64,000 nt of DNA from Mytilus trossulus (lineage: Eukaryota > Mollusca > Bivalvia > Mytilida > Mytilidae), in the NCBI RefSeq assembly GCF_036588685.1, contig NC_086373.1:51529164-51593163 (forward strand). The letters are read 5' to 3'. The position numbers and the translations under genes were made by a program. Below, piece after piece: positions 1-11,649 of the stretch. Under the pieces are notes generated by a model. That model had not been told where the DNA came from, did not search any database, and worked only from the letters and a program-made list of their open reading frames with translations. Each line of letters opens with the position of its first letter. The stretch's first letter is position 1.

Positions 1-1
1 A

Positions 2-319
2 AGTGCTTCAATTGAAAGGTGCGGGAGAAGTCTCCAAGGCTGCAATGACATCATAGATTCCTATACAACAGGATTAAACCAATTTTTTGGAAAGCCTTCA
101 AACACCAAGCCATCAATTCAGAAAGATATTGACATTCTTGTAAAACATTTACAACCAGAAGAACTTTTTCAAGACATTCCAGGAAGATGTCACAGGACAT
201 TTGACAGTATAAGCTCAAATTGCTTAACCAAGTTGGATGGACAAAAATTGAACTCTTGGCTCACCAGCAAAAAAGAAGAATTTTCAAAGACACAAAGACT
301 ACGGTCTTATTTAGTTTAA
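2..319 (+). CDS. 3' end of an unidentified protein gene (partial, C-terminal 105 residues)
   Basis: An open frame runs from base 2 to a TAA at 317-319, entering from outside the window. It encodes about 105 residues with ordinary soluble-protein composition: a run containing RCGRSLQGCNDIIDSY, then NQFFGKP, a segment around DIDILVKHLQPEELF, and a basic end (KKEEFSKTQRLRSYLV). The frame is not visible to a start-codon ORF search because it has no internal Met. The pattern of a GR-H-TF motif followed by a KL-(x)n-WL-(x)n-KKEEF tail recalls C-termini of the multicopy uncharacterised (DUF6589-type) proteins of molluscs and cnidarians; this is a weak impression, not an identification. It converges with the RecQ-like gene on the opposite strand. 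It could be an exon of a host gene or part of a mobile element. Confidence 0.45.
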   Translation, partial: SASIERCGRSLQGCNDIIDSYTTGLNQFFGKPSNTKPSIQKDIDILVKHLQPEELFQDIPGRCHRTFDSISSNCLTKLDGQKLNSWLTSKKEEFSKTQRLRSYLV

Positions 320-1699
320 TTACAAATTTAGTGCTTTGATTTATAAATAGTATGATGGTGCTACATATTTTACCGAACATGTACATTTTTTATTTCTTGT
401 TTGATGAGCTTCATATTTTTTAGTAGTGCTTTTAATGTGTCCTTCTTTTGAGTTTAAATTGATGTGTGCTTCTTTTGTTCGTACATATGTGCTGTTAGTG
501 CTTTTAGTGTATCGATGTGTCCTGCTTTGTGTTCAAGTTAATGTTCTGGTTGTTTATATTGATAAAAGTGGCTGTTGTCTGTACATATTTACCTTTTTTT
601 TGTCTATTATTTTGTGTTTTTTTTTTGTACATATTGAAGTGTGCTACATGTATATATTGATGTGTGTCCTACATGTTTATATTGATGTGTGTCCTACATG
701 TTTATATTGATTTGTGTGCTGCTTTTGATTGTACATATTGAAGAGTGCTGTCTGCTGAGTCTGTTTGTATTGTGTTGTTTGTTTATAATGATGTATACTA
801 CTTGTGTTTTGATGTGAGCTGCTTTTGTTCGTACATATTTGCTGTTATCATGGTTATATGCTATTTTTTTCCAATCAACTTGGTAATTGATTTCTGGAGT
901 ACTTAACTAGTTTCTAAAAAATAATATTAATTTGAATAGAAATTAAAATCATGAATTTGAATTGTTTGAAATTAAGTTGGTACATTTGAATTTATATTAA
1001 ATTCAGTATCTGATACATGTACTCATTTTTTGGTTGGATAATTGTTATTTTAAATGTTTATTTTTAATGATGTTTACTTTGAGGCAACACTAGTCTTTTT
1101 GTTTGTTAAACTTAGGTATTAAAGAAATTTTGATAAGGTCTTTCTAGTAATGAAGAAAATCTGTTTTAAGTAAATATAAATGCCTCCTATCATATATACA
1201 TGTACATGTGTGTGTTTAGTTTTATTTATGATACATTTTAATTTATTTTGATCTATTCAGATCTTAAATAAAATTTGAATACAACTTGCATTGTTTTGAT
1301 TCTATATACTTGTCAGTTTCAGTTATCAAATAAAAGTCTTTAATGATTGTTAATTCAGAAACTTGTTATTCTTTGTGTTGTGGTTGATGATCCAGTGAGT
1401 ACAGCTAATTTCCACTGTTGGTTTTCTCCATACCCTTTGTTGGTGTACCATAACAAAATTTACAAACCTCTAGCTTAAAGAAAGTAGAAACATACCAAAT
1501 GGGACAATTCAAGGTTAGGTTGGTGCCATCAATTTTAAACCTGTTAAAATCCACCAAATTCAATACAATGAAATACATGTCTCTTGGTGGCAATCATACC
1601 ACAATATATGTTTAAAACCATTGAGAAATTAAACAAGACAAACAGCAGACATAATAACACTAAAAACTCTGAAATACAACAAATAACTGGAGTTATCCT
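320..1699. other. AT-rich intergenic DNA without a convincing gene
   Basis: I see no coding signal here. The stretch is rich in T and TG tracts (gtacatatt and tgtgct words recur through 420-850). The long open frame at 426-710 is Leu/Val/Cys-rich low-complexity sequence and is not believed to be coding. AATAAA motifs around 1268-1336 could serve the upstream gene but are far from its stop. Confidence 0.6.
636..715 (+). repeat. short 25-bp tandem repeat
   Basis: A 25-bp unit (tgtgtgtcctacatgtttat + attga) occurs twice exactly at 661-685 and 686-710, preceded and followed by diverged copies. This is a local minisatellite-like repeat in the AT-rich spacer. Confidence 0.75.
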
Positions 1700-2005
1700 A
1701 GAAGAAGTTACTGTACCATGTGTAATGTCTGGACTAATTGATAACTTATTTATGTATGTGCCTGTTCCAAGTCATGAGCCTGTTATTCAGTGGTTGTCGT
1801 TTGTTTATGTGTTACATATTTGTTTTTCGTTAATGAATTGTTTTACATTGTCTTATCTGGGCCTTTTATAGCTGACTATGCGGTATGGGCTTTGCTCATT
1901 GTTGAAGGCTGTACGGTGACCGTTGTTAATGTCTGTGTCATTTTTGTCTTTTGTGGATAGTTGTCTCATTGGCAATCATACCACATCTTCTTTTTTATAT
2001 CATTT
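1700..2005 (+). repeat. Mytilus-type interspersed repeat (ends ...ggcaatcataccacatcttc)
   Basis: The block contains several words I recognise from a very common mussel repeat: a segment around gcctgttattcagtggttg, then gctgactatgcggtatgggc, gaaggctgtacggtgacc, and the terminal gttgtctcattggcaatcat. Related copies in reverse orientation lie at 15283-15625, 59345-59645 and 60485-60795, and a short one at 4200-4265, so it is clearly repetitive within this window. Its class (SINE or MITE) cannot be decided here. It carries no intact coding frame. Confidence 0.7.
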
Positions 2006-2228
2006 TATATTCTTGAATTAATGTTTACTATTGTACACCTTGTACCCATCAAACAAACAAGCACACAACAAATTTTGGCAATGAAAAGTCAGTGCAAATA
2101 AATAACTATAATATTTCTATTTATTTTAAAAGTACACAAGACAATCATGACATTGTGGATATGTTATGTATGAGAAATATTTATGTTACATTGTACTCAA
2201 AAAAATACTTATCAACTCAGTATTGTCA

Positions 2229-2468
2229 GAAATCCCACACATACCATGCATACAGTTGTACGTATCTTTATCTGAGCATTAAAAATTGAACATCTACAGA
2301 CATGTAGATTACACGATAAAAAAAATAGAACTTGGATGAGTTTATGAAATCCCACACATACCATGCAAACAGTTGTACGTATCTTTATCTGAGCATTTAA
2401 AATTGAACATCCATAGACCTGTAGGTTTACACGATAAAAAAAAACTGAACTTGGTTGAGTTTATGAAA
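2229..2468. repeat. 117-bp direct tandem duplication
   Basis: Two adjacent copies of a segment starting gaaatcccacacataccatg begin at 2229 and 2346. They match over about 117 bp with scattered substitutions (catctacagacatgtag against catccatagacctgtag). The copy lies just downstream of the RecQ-like gene's stop codon, so its 3' untranslated region probably includes it. Confidence 0.85.
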
Positions 2469-2592
2469 ATACATTGTAAATATTGTATGTTGCATTTCAA
2501 AAACAAAATTCATGCAATATTTGGACACAAAAAATTTAGAACTTTTGAAAATACATTGTACATATTGTATGACCCTACATCACTGTATGTAC

Positions 2593-4849
2593 TTAGACTT
2601 CTTCAATAAGTGTTAAAATATCTGCAGCAAGCTCAGGGCTAACAAGTCCTAGAGATATCACATCATCTTCACATAACAAATATGGTGCATTTTTTACAAT
2701 GTGGTCTAAAGCAAAGTCCTCTAACTCACATGAAAGTTCACTTTCTTCCTCAATAAGACATTCTTTGTAGTCTAATAAGTTTTCACGAAGTAATCGTCGT
2801 TGTTCAAGAGAAAGATCTCTTTTAATACCAGTGTTAAAGTCTTCATCAAGAACCGATGAGTTATTTAATTCCCTACCTAGAAATTGGCTTTCACTACAGA
2901 ATCCACAGACACACTTTAATTTGCAGTTACTACAGCATGTACAAGGAGGATCAGGCTTTATAACACTATAACCACTAGTATCTAATTGAAAGTACGCACA
3001 CAAAGTATTCCTTAAACAGTCTTCAGTCTTAAAAAATTCTCGCACTTCTTCTGAACAGTTTCCCTTAGCCAAGTCATATCCACTGAAGTAGATAATTGAA
3101 ACGGCTGAGCAACCATCTCTGCCTGCCCTGCCACTTTCTTGTGAGAATTGCTCTAGACCTCGTGGCCCTCCCCAGTGAATGACACGCTTAATGTCAGGAA
3201 TGTCTATACCCATTCCAAACGCAATGGTAGCAAAAACAACACGCAGAGAACTGTCAAGTTTCTGAAACTCATCCAACACATGACTTTTATTGATATCAGC
3301 AGTCGAACGGTGAAACATTCCTATCAATCTATTATCTAGAGATACACTTCTGTCATGTAATGAAATTCTGAAATACTCATACAAATTGGAACAAGATACA
3401 ATATTTCTGCAATATATGATTGTCTTTTTGGTTGATTTTTCAAATTTAAGTAGGTCGTTAATCAACCAGTCTAAATCTGCCAAATTCTTACTACTTTTTT
3501 GCACATAATATGATAAATTTGGTCTTTCTGGTATCACGGAAATAATGCACGTTTTTTTCATGTCCATATCAAGAGTTTTCATAATGTCTTTCTTTATTGA
3601 TCTTGTTGCAGTTGCTGTTAAAGTCACAAAAGTAGTTTTTTTTGGAACAACAGATCGAAGTTCTCCAAGATGACTATACTCCTTGCGAAATTCACCACCC
3701 CTGAAATAGCAAAAAAGAAATATATAATGTACAGAAATAAACTGACAATCTTCTTAATGCATTAAATGAAGCATACACACAACTCCTTCTTTCCATTTTG
3801 AGGCAACCCAATCTATTGGGAAGCATTTTAATCATTTGTTTTTCAATGAAATTTTATAGTTTTAAAACCAAAAAATAAATCTGTTAACCCTTTTGCTGCC
3901 AGGTGTTTTTCAGGGTTGCATTTCATATGCCAGAAAATACTACATTGTACCACTCAACATTAATGACGTTACATGCCAAACAGTGACTTCATACCGTATA
4001 AATGACCGTTACATTGAAAGCCAATGTTTTAATAAATTAAAACATGGACATAAATGTCCCTCCAGCAGTCGGTGTGGACATGTCCATGTCTGTCATATGA
4101 TATTTGTTTTTCATAATTGTTATGTTAAAGTTTAGTTGTTGTCTCAACTGAATTGTTCAGATGAAGCTGTCTTTTAAACATCTAATATCCATATCATCTG
4201 AACTTTTGTGGATAGCTATAGTTGTCTCGTTGGCCAACATACCATACCCACATCTCCTTTTTCATTTTGTGACATACAAAATTGTTGCCTTCATATAACA
4301 TGTATAAATTTAATCAGTTAACCTTTAACTGTTCATAAAAAAAATAATAGATAAATACACATTATATAAATTATATCGTAAAAATTACCATTGTGTTATA
4401 CAGTGAGCCTCATCTATAACAACTGCCTTCAAATTGTCGTGGAAAACACCCTGTGTAATACATCTCCGCCATGGACCTTTATTCAATACTGCTTCAGGAG
4501 AGGAAAACACAATGGAGAATTCACCCTCGATAATTCGTGCCGGAAAACTTTTGTCTGTTTGCTTTTCCCCAAGGAATGTAGCACTAACACCATTGTTTTC
4601 AAGTTTGGTAACCTGGTCAATCATTAGGGCTTGGATAGGTGATATAACAAGCACTGTCCCTTTGGCGTGGGTTACAAGTTCGTACAATTCTGGCAAATGT
4701 GAGTAAATTTTGGACTTGCCGTAACCAGTTGGCAGAACAACGAAGGTATCCTGACAGTTAAATATGGATGTAATAGCGAGCTTTTGTTTTTCTTTAAATA
4801 TAAAGTCATATTTAGCTTCTAAATCTTGTGGGGCTTCAACGATGTCCAT
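2593..4849 (-). CDS. RecQ-family ATP-dependent DNA helicase, two exons, 522 residues
   Basis: Exon 1 is 4849-4389 and exon 2 is 3700-2593, both on the minus strand. The donor GT (4388-4387) and acceptor AG (3702-3701) join a split Trp codon and give DEAHCITQWGGEFRKEY, the RecQ motif II pattern. Visible motifs: a Gln of motif 0 near residue 22, Walker A PTGYGKS (40-46), DEAH (146-149), LTATAT (181-186), FATIAFGMGID (about 310-320) and the motif VI arginine finger QESGRAGRDG (341-350). A Cys cluster follows (about 382-424, including CTCCSNCKLKCVCGFC), in the place of the RecQ zinc-binding domain. There is no HRDC domain or long N-terminal extension, so the protein is much shorter than BLM or WRN. 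The frame is intact and splicing is canonical, so it may be active. It unwinds DNA 3'-5' by family knowledge. RecQ-like copies of this compact kind are, to my knowledge, numerous in mussel genomes, which raises the possibility that it travels with a mobile element. Confidence 0.87.
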
Positions 4850-5046
4850 GTTTTTGTTTTGAATTCAACAACCGGAAACTACGGAAGTGAGTTCTGCGCA
4901 AAATCATGCATAATTATAATGACCTGCGATCTGATTGGGCCCTCTCAGCGACAGGGCTGCTGACGCGTCCAATGATCATGAAGAATTCAAGCCCTCGAAA
5001 GGTGGAGAGAATCGGAGACGGTAAGGGCTTGAATTATTCGAGTTAA
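4850..5046. other. helicase 5' flank and left edge of the metallothionein array
   Basis: This GC-richer stretch lies between the helicase start codon and the first base that matches the other MT units (about 5047). Near its end is a small inverted repeat: aattcaagccct at 4984-4995 and agggcttgaatt at 5024-5035. Sequence matching the upstream part of units 2 and 3 (for example 20270-20860) is absent here, so unit 1 is truncated on its left by this segment. Confidence 0.6.
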
Positions 5047-5890
5047 TCATCAAATATCATTTGATATAATTTAACATAGCAAATCATAAACATTTATACG
5101 GCAACGTGCCAGAACATATAAAAATAATAATATTATGATGTTTACAAATCATCACCTGACATAAACCGTGTGCAAAATTCCGGTTCAATCTAATTACTAT
5201 GTCATGACGCAGAAATATATAGATTTTAACATGAGGCTCTCGAGAAGGGTTTATATGTTGTTCGACGTACATCTTGTTTATAAAACGTAAATATACATTA
5301 AGAATTGAGTACACATAAAATGTAGAATGATGTGATTCGATGAGATTATATTTTTTATAGTAATTTAAACTAAGTCGTTGTTAAGTTAAGCTAGACAGAA
5401 ATATTGATTATGACATATGACGTAGTATACACTATGTCGGCCCTCAGATGGCATAGTTTTGCACACGAAATGTTTTAATATAATATAGATATCGGCATAG
5501 AGGCAAAACATCACGTGACATACACCGTGTGCAAAACTCTTGACCAATGTTATTACTATGTTCTGACGCAGTAAGATATAAATATGGACATGAGGCTCTC
5601 GGGAAGGATTTATATGTTGTTCAACATACATTGTAGTTATTAAATGTAAATATGCCTTAGGGAAAAAAGTACAAATAAATTATAGAATGATGTTAGTCGA
5701 TCATATGTTTTTCACTAATTTAAGCCTAGTCTCTGTTAAGTTAAGCTAGACTAAAAATGATGATAATGACATACGACATAGTATGCACTATGTTGAACCT
5801 CAGATGACATAGTTTTGCACACGAAATTTTCTATGTTAAACCTCAGATGACATAGTTTTGCACACGAAATCTTCTCAGATTGTTATATAA
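5047..5890 (+). promoter_or_regulatory. Metallothionein gene 1 promoter, five MRE-like cores and TATA box
   Basis: MRE-type cores (TGCACAC or its complement GTGTGCA, fitting the TGCRCNC core) are at 5168-5174, 5460-5466, 5527-5533, 5816-5822 and 5859-5865. The promoter contains a tandem duplication of about 359 bp: each copy has the word accgtgtgcaaaa, a TGACGCAG site (5205-5212 and 5564-5571) and a gaggctctcg block. The last core is a second, shorter duplication of the block ending ttttgcacacgaaa. A TATATAA box is at 5884-5890, 77 bp before the ATG. Binding of MTF-1 is expected from family knowledge, not shown. Confidence 0.75.
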
Positions 5891-5960
5891 AAATGGACAT
5901 ACTACCAGAATACAACAATTCTATTTTATATCATTCAACAGACAAACCTCGACGAATAAA

Positions 5961-8115
5961 ATGGCTGGACCTTGTAACTGCATTGCAAGTAAGTACTTTA
6001 CATATATAAACTATTTTATAGAAATTTTACCTAACATATAATATTTGGTAATAATTAAAACAAATAGATGCTATGTATCTTGTTTCTAACAAAATGTTAA
6101 ACAGTAAATTTTGGATAATTGAAAAATTAAAGACTTTAATCAAAATTGGTGCTATAATACCTACCAGTAGAGATATTGATAGATGTGTTATTTTTGTAAT
6201 CCAGGATAGAGAATGAATTGTTATCAATATGAATTGTAAGATATTAAAGTATTATGCATAAGTTGTACACTCTTCTATTTATTTTGTCCTGCGTTCCCTC
6301 CCCTGTTACATGCCCGCCTTACTTATTAGTTACTGATAAGTGTAAAGGACAACATTTCATTATCCATGGGTAGGGCAGACGGGTTACTAAGGACTGAATA
6401 TCTATTTAATATGTTGCTATCCACACTAAGTGTTTCCCATTGTCTTACCAGGGTAGAATATTTATTTTCAAAATGCTCATCGCTGGCTCTATCCGAAAAT
6501 CAGATATTCATTAAACTTTCTTGGGTTTTGTTGATTTTTTTCATGCAATTATTATAATCTTGAATATCAAGGTACTGCTAAAGATAATCCAAAGTTTGCC
6601 ATTTATGTAATTTAAGTGAAAATTTAAAGAATAATTGTGAGTCCCTAAAAATCACTTATATTGTTGTTTTACTTTATGTGTAGCAAACGTGTGTATCTGT
6701 GGTACCGGATGCAGCAAGAAATGTTGTCGATGTGGAGACCTCTGCAAATGTGCAGGACTTAATGGATGCGCATGTTCCGGATGTACAGTCGTTTGCAGAT
6801 GTTCAGGTTTGTTTATATTTACAACTTTTAAGTAGATTTTCATTTTATTTACATAATTTGATTTTTTACATACAATATAATAAGAAGATGTGCGAGGTCT
6901 TGTTCTTCTAGATTAAAGTATCAATAAGTACACATGGAAATGATTCAGTGTTGAGACGCCATAAACAATCTCTAAACGGCACGACCGTGGTCAATTTCTT
7001 AAAATCAACAAAACGGATAGATATGATGTCGAATTAATGTACCTATAATTGTACATATATAACAACTTATAATTTATCATGTTGATATTTTACAAAGACA
7101 ATAGTATTTTCAGTGTTTTCCTTTTGCAGAACCAGTTAATGCCTTAAATTGTATACATATGTGTTAAAAATCCGAATGGATAAAGTATTTGACTGTATTA
7201 TGATTTTTATTTGTTTGCATTTGTTTGTACCTATGAAATTGTTTCGAAAATGTCCTGATACAAAATAGGTTTTATTACTTGTGCAAATGTCCTGATTAAG
7301 GAAAAAGTGTTTGAAATATTGGAGATGGGGTCGTGGGGTGGGGTCGGTGTGTTATTTAAAAAAAGGTTATATTCTTAATTTCCGGAACTAAAAAATCGTT
7401 TCAGAAGGGAAGTTAAAGAAATAACTTGCTGTATGTATTCGTTTAACATTGTTTAGATTCTTTTTTCATTTCTAAATTAAAAGGAAAACATATGTTCATT
7501 TATTCAAAAAAAAAATATCAATGTTCGAAAAAAATATAAACTATTGGTGATTAAGAATTTTATTATGGACTTTAAACTGTCCTTATACACGACATTGAAA
7601 TTTGATACAAACGCATAAAAACATTTAGCAGAAAGATTCGAAGAACATTTGTTTGCTAAAGTTTGTTCATAGAAGTCCCATGTTAGATTAAAGCAGTTTT
7701 GACTGACCTTTCAACACAATAAAATACCCTATGATCACATGCATAAAACTCAAACAGCGAACAAATGACATGGAGGCTACGTCGACAATGAGCAAAACCC
7801 GATATCGTATATAGCAAGGAATAAAATGAGATGATTGGGTTTAGTAAGTTCATGCGATATTGAGTTTTATATATACGGTATGCGGACAAAACAACTTTTT
7901 CATAACAGTTTAATGTGCAATTTGCACACATATAATTCTTCCATTAAAAAGGATTATCACCTTAATATGGAAATTTCATTTTAAACGTCTATATATTAAT
8001 ATTGATATATAAATAATATATATATATATGTATTATTTTAGGTACCTGTGAATGTGGATGTGATTGCACTGGTCCGACAGACTGCAATTGTGAATCTGGG
8101 TGCTCCTGCAATTGA
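5961..8115 (+). CDS. Metallothionein gene 1 (MT-20-like, MAGP subgroup), three exons, 74 aa
   Basis: Exons are 5961-5988, 6684-6806 and 8042-8115, with GT-AG introns of 695 and 1235 bp. The 28-nt first exon ends inside the ninth-to-tenth codon junction, as in all copies here. The product starts [19 protein letters not shown] and ends GCSCN, with 23 Cys mostly as C-x-C, including a CC pair; this is the Mytilus MT-20 pattern. It binds Zn, Cd or Cu through cysteine clusters in the cytosol by family knowledge. Oddities: two extra residues relative to 72-aa MT-20 (CAGLNGCAC in place of CASGCGC, Cys count unchanged), Lys-Lys at 21-22, and Asn as C-terminal residue instead of Lys. A likely polyadenylation signal AATAAA is at 8286-8291. 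No MT-like symbol is assigned because the exact locus name is unknown. Confidence 0.95.
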
Positions 8116-9013
8116 AACAAAGACAGCCACAACGTTAACGTGCATAATCGTTTCATTCTTAGTCTAGTCATTCATATCATTCATACGTACATTTTAATTC
8201 GTTATGTTCACTTATATCAAATACACAATTTTTATAAATCTTTTTTGTTGTAAATATTTATTTTGTATTTAAAATGTTTTTAGTCAATAAATGTCAATTC
8301 AATTTAGTAAATGATTGTCGTTTTTGTAAAGCTTTTGTTGTTCAGTACAGTAGTATCTGGTTATCCCAAACATGCAAAAGACATTGTAGTTGTAACATAA
8401 CTGATGAGAACAACGCAAGAAAGTTCTCCGAACATAGATGAAAAAAATTTCATCTACTTGCTATACACATAAAATGTAAAAATTTCATTTCAACTCGTCC
8501 ATCGAACCAATTGATTAGGGTACGTAATGCATGAAATGTACAGCAACGCGTAGACAACGGAGCTGTATCAGATTGTCGTCAAAAAGTCGACCTGTTTCGA
8601 TTGTTTCTAAAAGAAAAGGAACGAAAGATACCAGAGATAACAGCCAGAACATAGATTAAAAATCAACTGAAACCCAGTAACAGGTTGAAAAATTTAGGGT
8701 GAGAATTCAAAGAACTAAAAAGGGGCAGTGACAAATATTTCATGTAAAATAACCTTCTTTTTCTTATTTTTGACTTTGGACTTTGTTTTGAAATGTAGTT
8801 TCACTTTTCAAATTCGGTATTTATTCTGATGTAAGATCCATGTGGTAAAAATCACGTTTCACGTTGAAAATAGAGAGCACCAAAAAAGGGTTGTTCCACA
8901 GGGAATATTTTTATCTTATGAACTCTACATTTGAAAGGGTTATTATTATTTTTATTTATTTAAAAGAGAAAAACGAATGTAAAACAAATTGTGAATGGTC
9001 TTTCTACCTTTCT

Positions 9014-9180
9014 CCGGCCATGGCTAAAAAATGAAAAAGGAAAAGCAGACAAATAATAGTACACAAAACACACCACAAAAAAGAAATACTAAGCAACATT
9101 AACACTACTAATAACCTGGGGTGATCTCAGATGCGTCGGATGGTTAAACAGATCCTAATTCACATGTGGCACTTATGTTA
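9014..9180 (+). repeat. Mytilus interspersed repeat (ccatggctaaaaaa type), unit 1 copy
   Basis: The block begins ggccatggctaaaaaatg and ends near cacatgtggcac, with an internal acaatag/aataatagtacacaa stretch. Cognate copies lie at equivalent places in unit 2 (24870-25030) and unit 3 (30690-30845), and a more complete one is at 50645-50800. The shared position in units 1-3 shows insertion before those units duplicated. Confidence 0.65.
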
Positions 9181-9492
9181 TTTAGTAGTAGTAAACTCTT
9201 TGTGGATGTATGTGGTCAATGTTACAACCAGGGCTTCATTAAGCATTGATCTGATTCCCAATTCAAACAAAAAAACTTGAAAGTTGAGTTTTGTTGGTCA
9301 CACCAAGCACGCACCATTCAAAAGTACACATACTTCTATTCAATTACTAGTATTATGTCAATGCCCAGTTGCATATCATCCAATATTAGCCGTTTGCCGT
9401 TCGACTGATATTTATCAATCAAAATTACATCACTCATACGAAAGAATTATCATTCCTCAATCGAAGTAGTTCTCTGGATCAAGGAATTGCAA

Positions 9493-9513
9493 TGTGTGTG
9501 TGTGTGTGTGTGT
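9493..9513 (+). repeat. (TG)n microsatellite
   Basis: A run of about ten TG dinucleotides. The homologous places in unit 2 (near 25350) and unit 3 (near 31147) carry shorter or interrupted runs, so it is length-variable between units. Confidence 0.85.
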
Positions 9514-9954
9514 ACGGATAGTTCTGATTACTGTCAGGACTAGATCAGTCGTGTCTTACAACAAATAATATTTCCTCTTTATTAAGTATAATTGTTCCTT
9601 TAACTCTAATTTTCCCGTCTTTTATGTTCGTTAATGTTTTTGATTTGTAAATGTTGCACCTGGGCAAACAGATGTCTCACTGATCTTCTTTTGATGTTTT
9701 AATGAAAGCTTCGATCGTGTTGCAACTGAATAATTTATTTAATTAAATATTGCAAGTTGTTCCCACTATGAACTTCTCAATTACATGTTTGAGGAACGCC
9801 ATTTATGAAGACAAATAGTAGAAAGAGGTAGACATTACATTCAACTGATACATGTAAAGAGGATTTGTTATTTTAGCCTTTTCATCCCTTGTCATATACA
9901 GGTATTCATCAATCAAAAATGTGTTATGGGTACTTAAAAAATTAGTATACCCTA

Positions 9955-10732
9955 GTCTGTTATGGCATATTTAAGTAACATTAATAAATACATTTGTTTG
10001 TATTAGTACCCCAATCAAACTGTGTTGTAGTGATGACTACGATTGATAACCAGACATGTACATATAAGACGACGCTTGTGGAGTGTTTAAAATTGTGAAG
10101 AATATGTGAAACTACAACGATTTTTTTTTCAATTTTCAACTGTCTGCTTTAACTTGTCCCCTCATGTTCATTGGTTCGGTGTAGCTTGGTTGTAATGTTT
10201 GCGGCGTACCAGACTAATAATCAGATAAAAAAAGAATGTATGCCCAATTAGCACAAACCGACACATATAGACTAATGTTATTGAAACATAGTAAGCAAGA
10301 ACACGTTTAATGCACGAAATTAAGTTTATACAATTATAAAAAAAAAAAAAAAAAAAGCTCATAAAAAAGTTCACACATATAAAAATAGGCAGGACCATGC
10401 GCATGTGCAGTCAAATTGAAGTCTTTTATACTGAATTTAGAAATATTCCTTTATTTTGTTGTGTCAACATTTGAAATAATCGGCTTATTGAAACATTTGA
10501 ATTAAAACAGTTAGCCACAAGGCTAATGTCAATAACGACTTGTACTTGATATTAATGTTTGTCAGTTATATTAGTGTAAGATTAAAATTAATCTTTCTTA
10601 CTATGAAATGTCATTGTGACATAATTTTACATATATCATTCTTAAATATGTATCAAAACTTACCAAAATTATTAATCTACAATATATATAGTATAGTATT
10701 TGTGGTCCGTTTGTTTCCATTCAAACACTTAA
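9955..10732. repeat. Segment D copy 1, left flank duplication of the 9-kb element
   Basis: This 778-bp stretch is almost identical to 19693-20469 (only a handful of differences seen, such as poly-A length and one A/G at attgtgaag against atcgtgaag). The unit-3 counterpart at 25809-26599 is clearly more diverged. It contains no believable gene. The two near-identical copies sit immediately outside the two ends of the element at 10733-19692. Confidence 0.85.
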
Positions 10733-11649
10733 GAGCAATTCTCTGTAATCACCAAAATATTTCGGCACGCACTAAAATATATTTGTTTTAAACTTTATTA
10801 GTTCAATAGAGCCACATGAGCTTAGCAAAAAATATTACTACACTTAGCCTCTTATGTTTACCGTTTCCATGGTAACAGGACTTAAAGTGGCAAAAAAGGG
10901 GGAAAATGAGGTGTTTACAAATTATGATCAATTATGACCTATAAAAAGAAAATAATATAAATATTCAGACATTTAACCTTTTTTCCGTTAAAATAAAACA
11001 AATGAAAATTGTTTTTAGCAGTAAACTCTCTTTAAAAAAAATCTATTTAGCTTAAATAGGGTAAAAAGTGCAATAAAAGGGGGGATTTTAGAGCCTATTT
11101 TGATCAGGTGTTGTAAAAAAAGGCAGCCATTTCTTATATTGTTGATTATAAAAATAGAGAGAATGAATTCAGGTTAAACAAGAAAAGAAAAAAAATCAGT
11201 GGGCAAATTGACTGTGTTAAAATAAATTGACCATGAAAAGTCGAGTTGTCCTGTATTTACCTAATCAAATTACCTCCCTTTGCGGAGTTCTCTTTAGAGA
11301 AACACATTAAAAACAGGAGGGAAATGTAAACAAATGCAGACAACAAGGTTATTTTACGATTTTGTTCATGTTTTATATTCAAGCATAATGGGAAATGGAT
11401 TTTTTTCACAGTGATGTTAGCCTACACTTTTATATATTGTTAAGTTGGTATGATGTCCTCATATTATGAAAATATTGTCTGAACAATGGAACTATGTCTG
11501 TCTATAGACAGTGTATAAAAAAACTTTGCTTGCCATAACTAGCTTGTTTAGCGTATTTATTCATCAATGTAGAATCTGTAATCTTCGATTTATAAAATGA
11601 GTGGCATAAAAGATTTCCTACGCAATTGTGACAAGTGCAGTGATGACAG

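Larger units (their letters stand above)
8292..9954. other. 3' spacer of metallothionein unit 1
   Basis: This spacer has no gene. It aligns by eye with 24155-25808 (unit 2) and 30303-31560 (unit 3), with many small gaps, so it belongs to the ancient duplicated unit. It includes a mussel interspersed repeat and a GT microsatellite, listed separately. Confidence 0.7.

Noticed and set aside
1909..1925. gctgtacggtgacc as a possible solo end of the 33691-38442 element
   Set aside because: The match to TAGTACGGTGAC is only about 9 bases and belongs to the common interspersed repeat at 1700-2005; the inner TIR blocks are absent.
5084..5631. Repeated minus-strand ORFs with MYVEQHINPSREPHV in the promoters of MT genes 1-3 (also 20873-21139, 21264-21452, 27080-27301)
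   Set aside because: The similarity follows from the tandem promoter module, which carries MRE-like cores. The frames differ in length and end at random, and the conserved words are DNA motifs, so a peptide family is not supported.
6652..6843. Minus-strand ORFs with HPEHAHPL and [13 protein letters not shown] over exon 2 of several MT genes (also 22533-22721, 28767-29066, 40238-40438)
   Set aside because: They are antisense shadows of the Cys-codon-rich exon 2; their conservation is explained by the coding strand.
10168..10404. Small hydrophobic minus-strand ORF present in both copies of segment D (also 19959-20141)
   Set aside because: It depends on a poly-A/T tract that differs in length between copies and shifts the frame; it is broken in the copies at 25809 and 42046.
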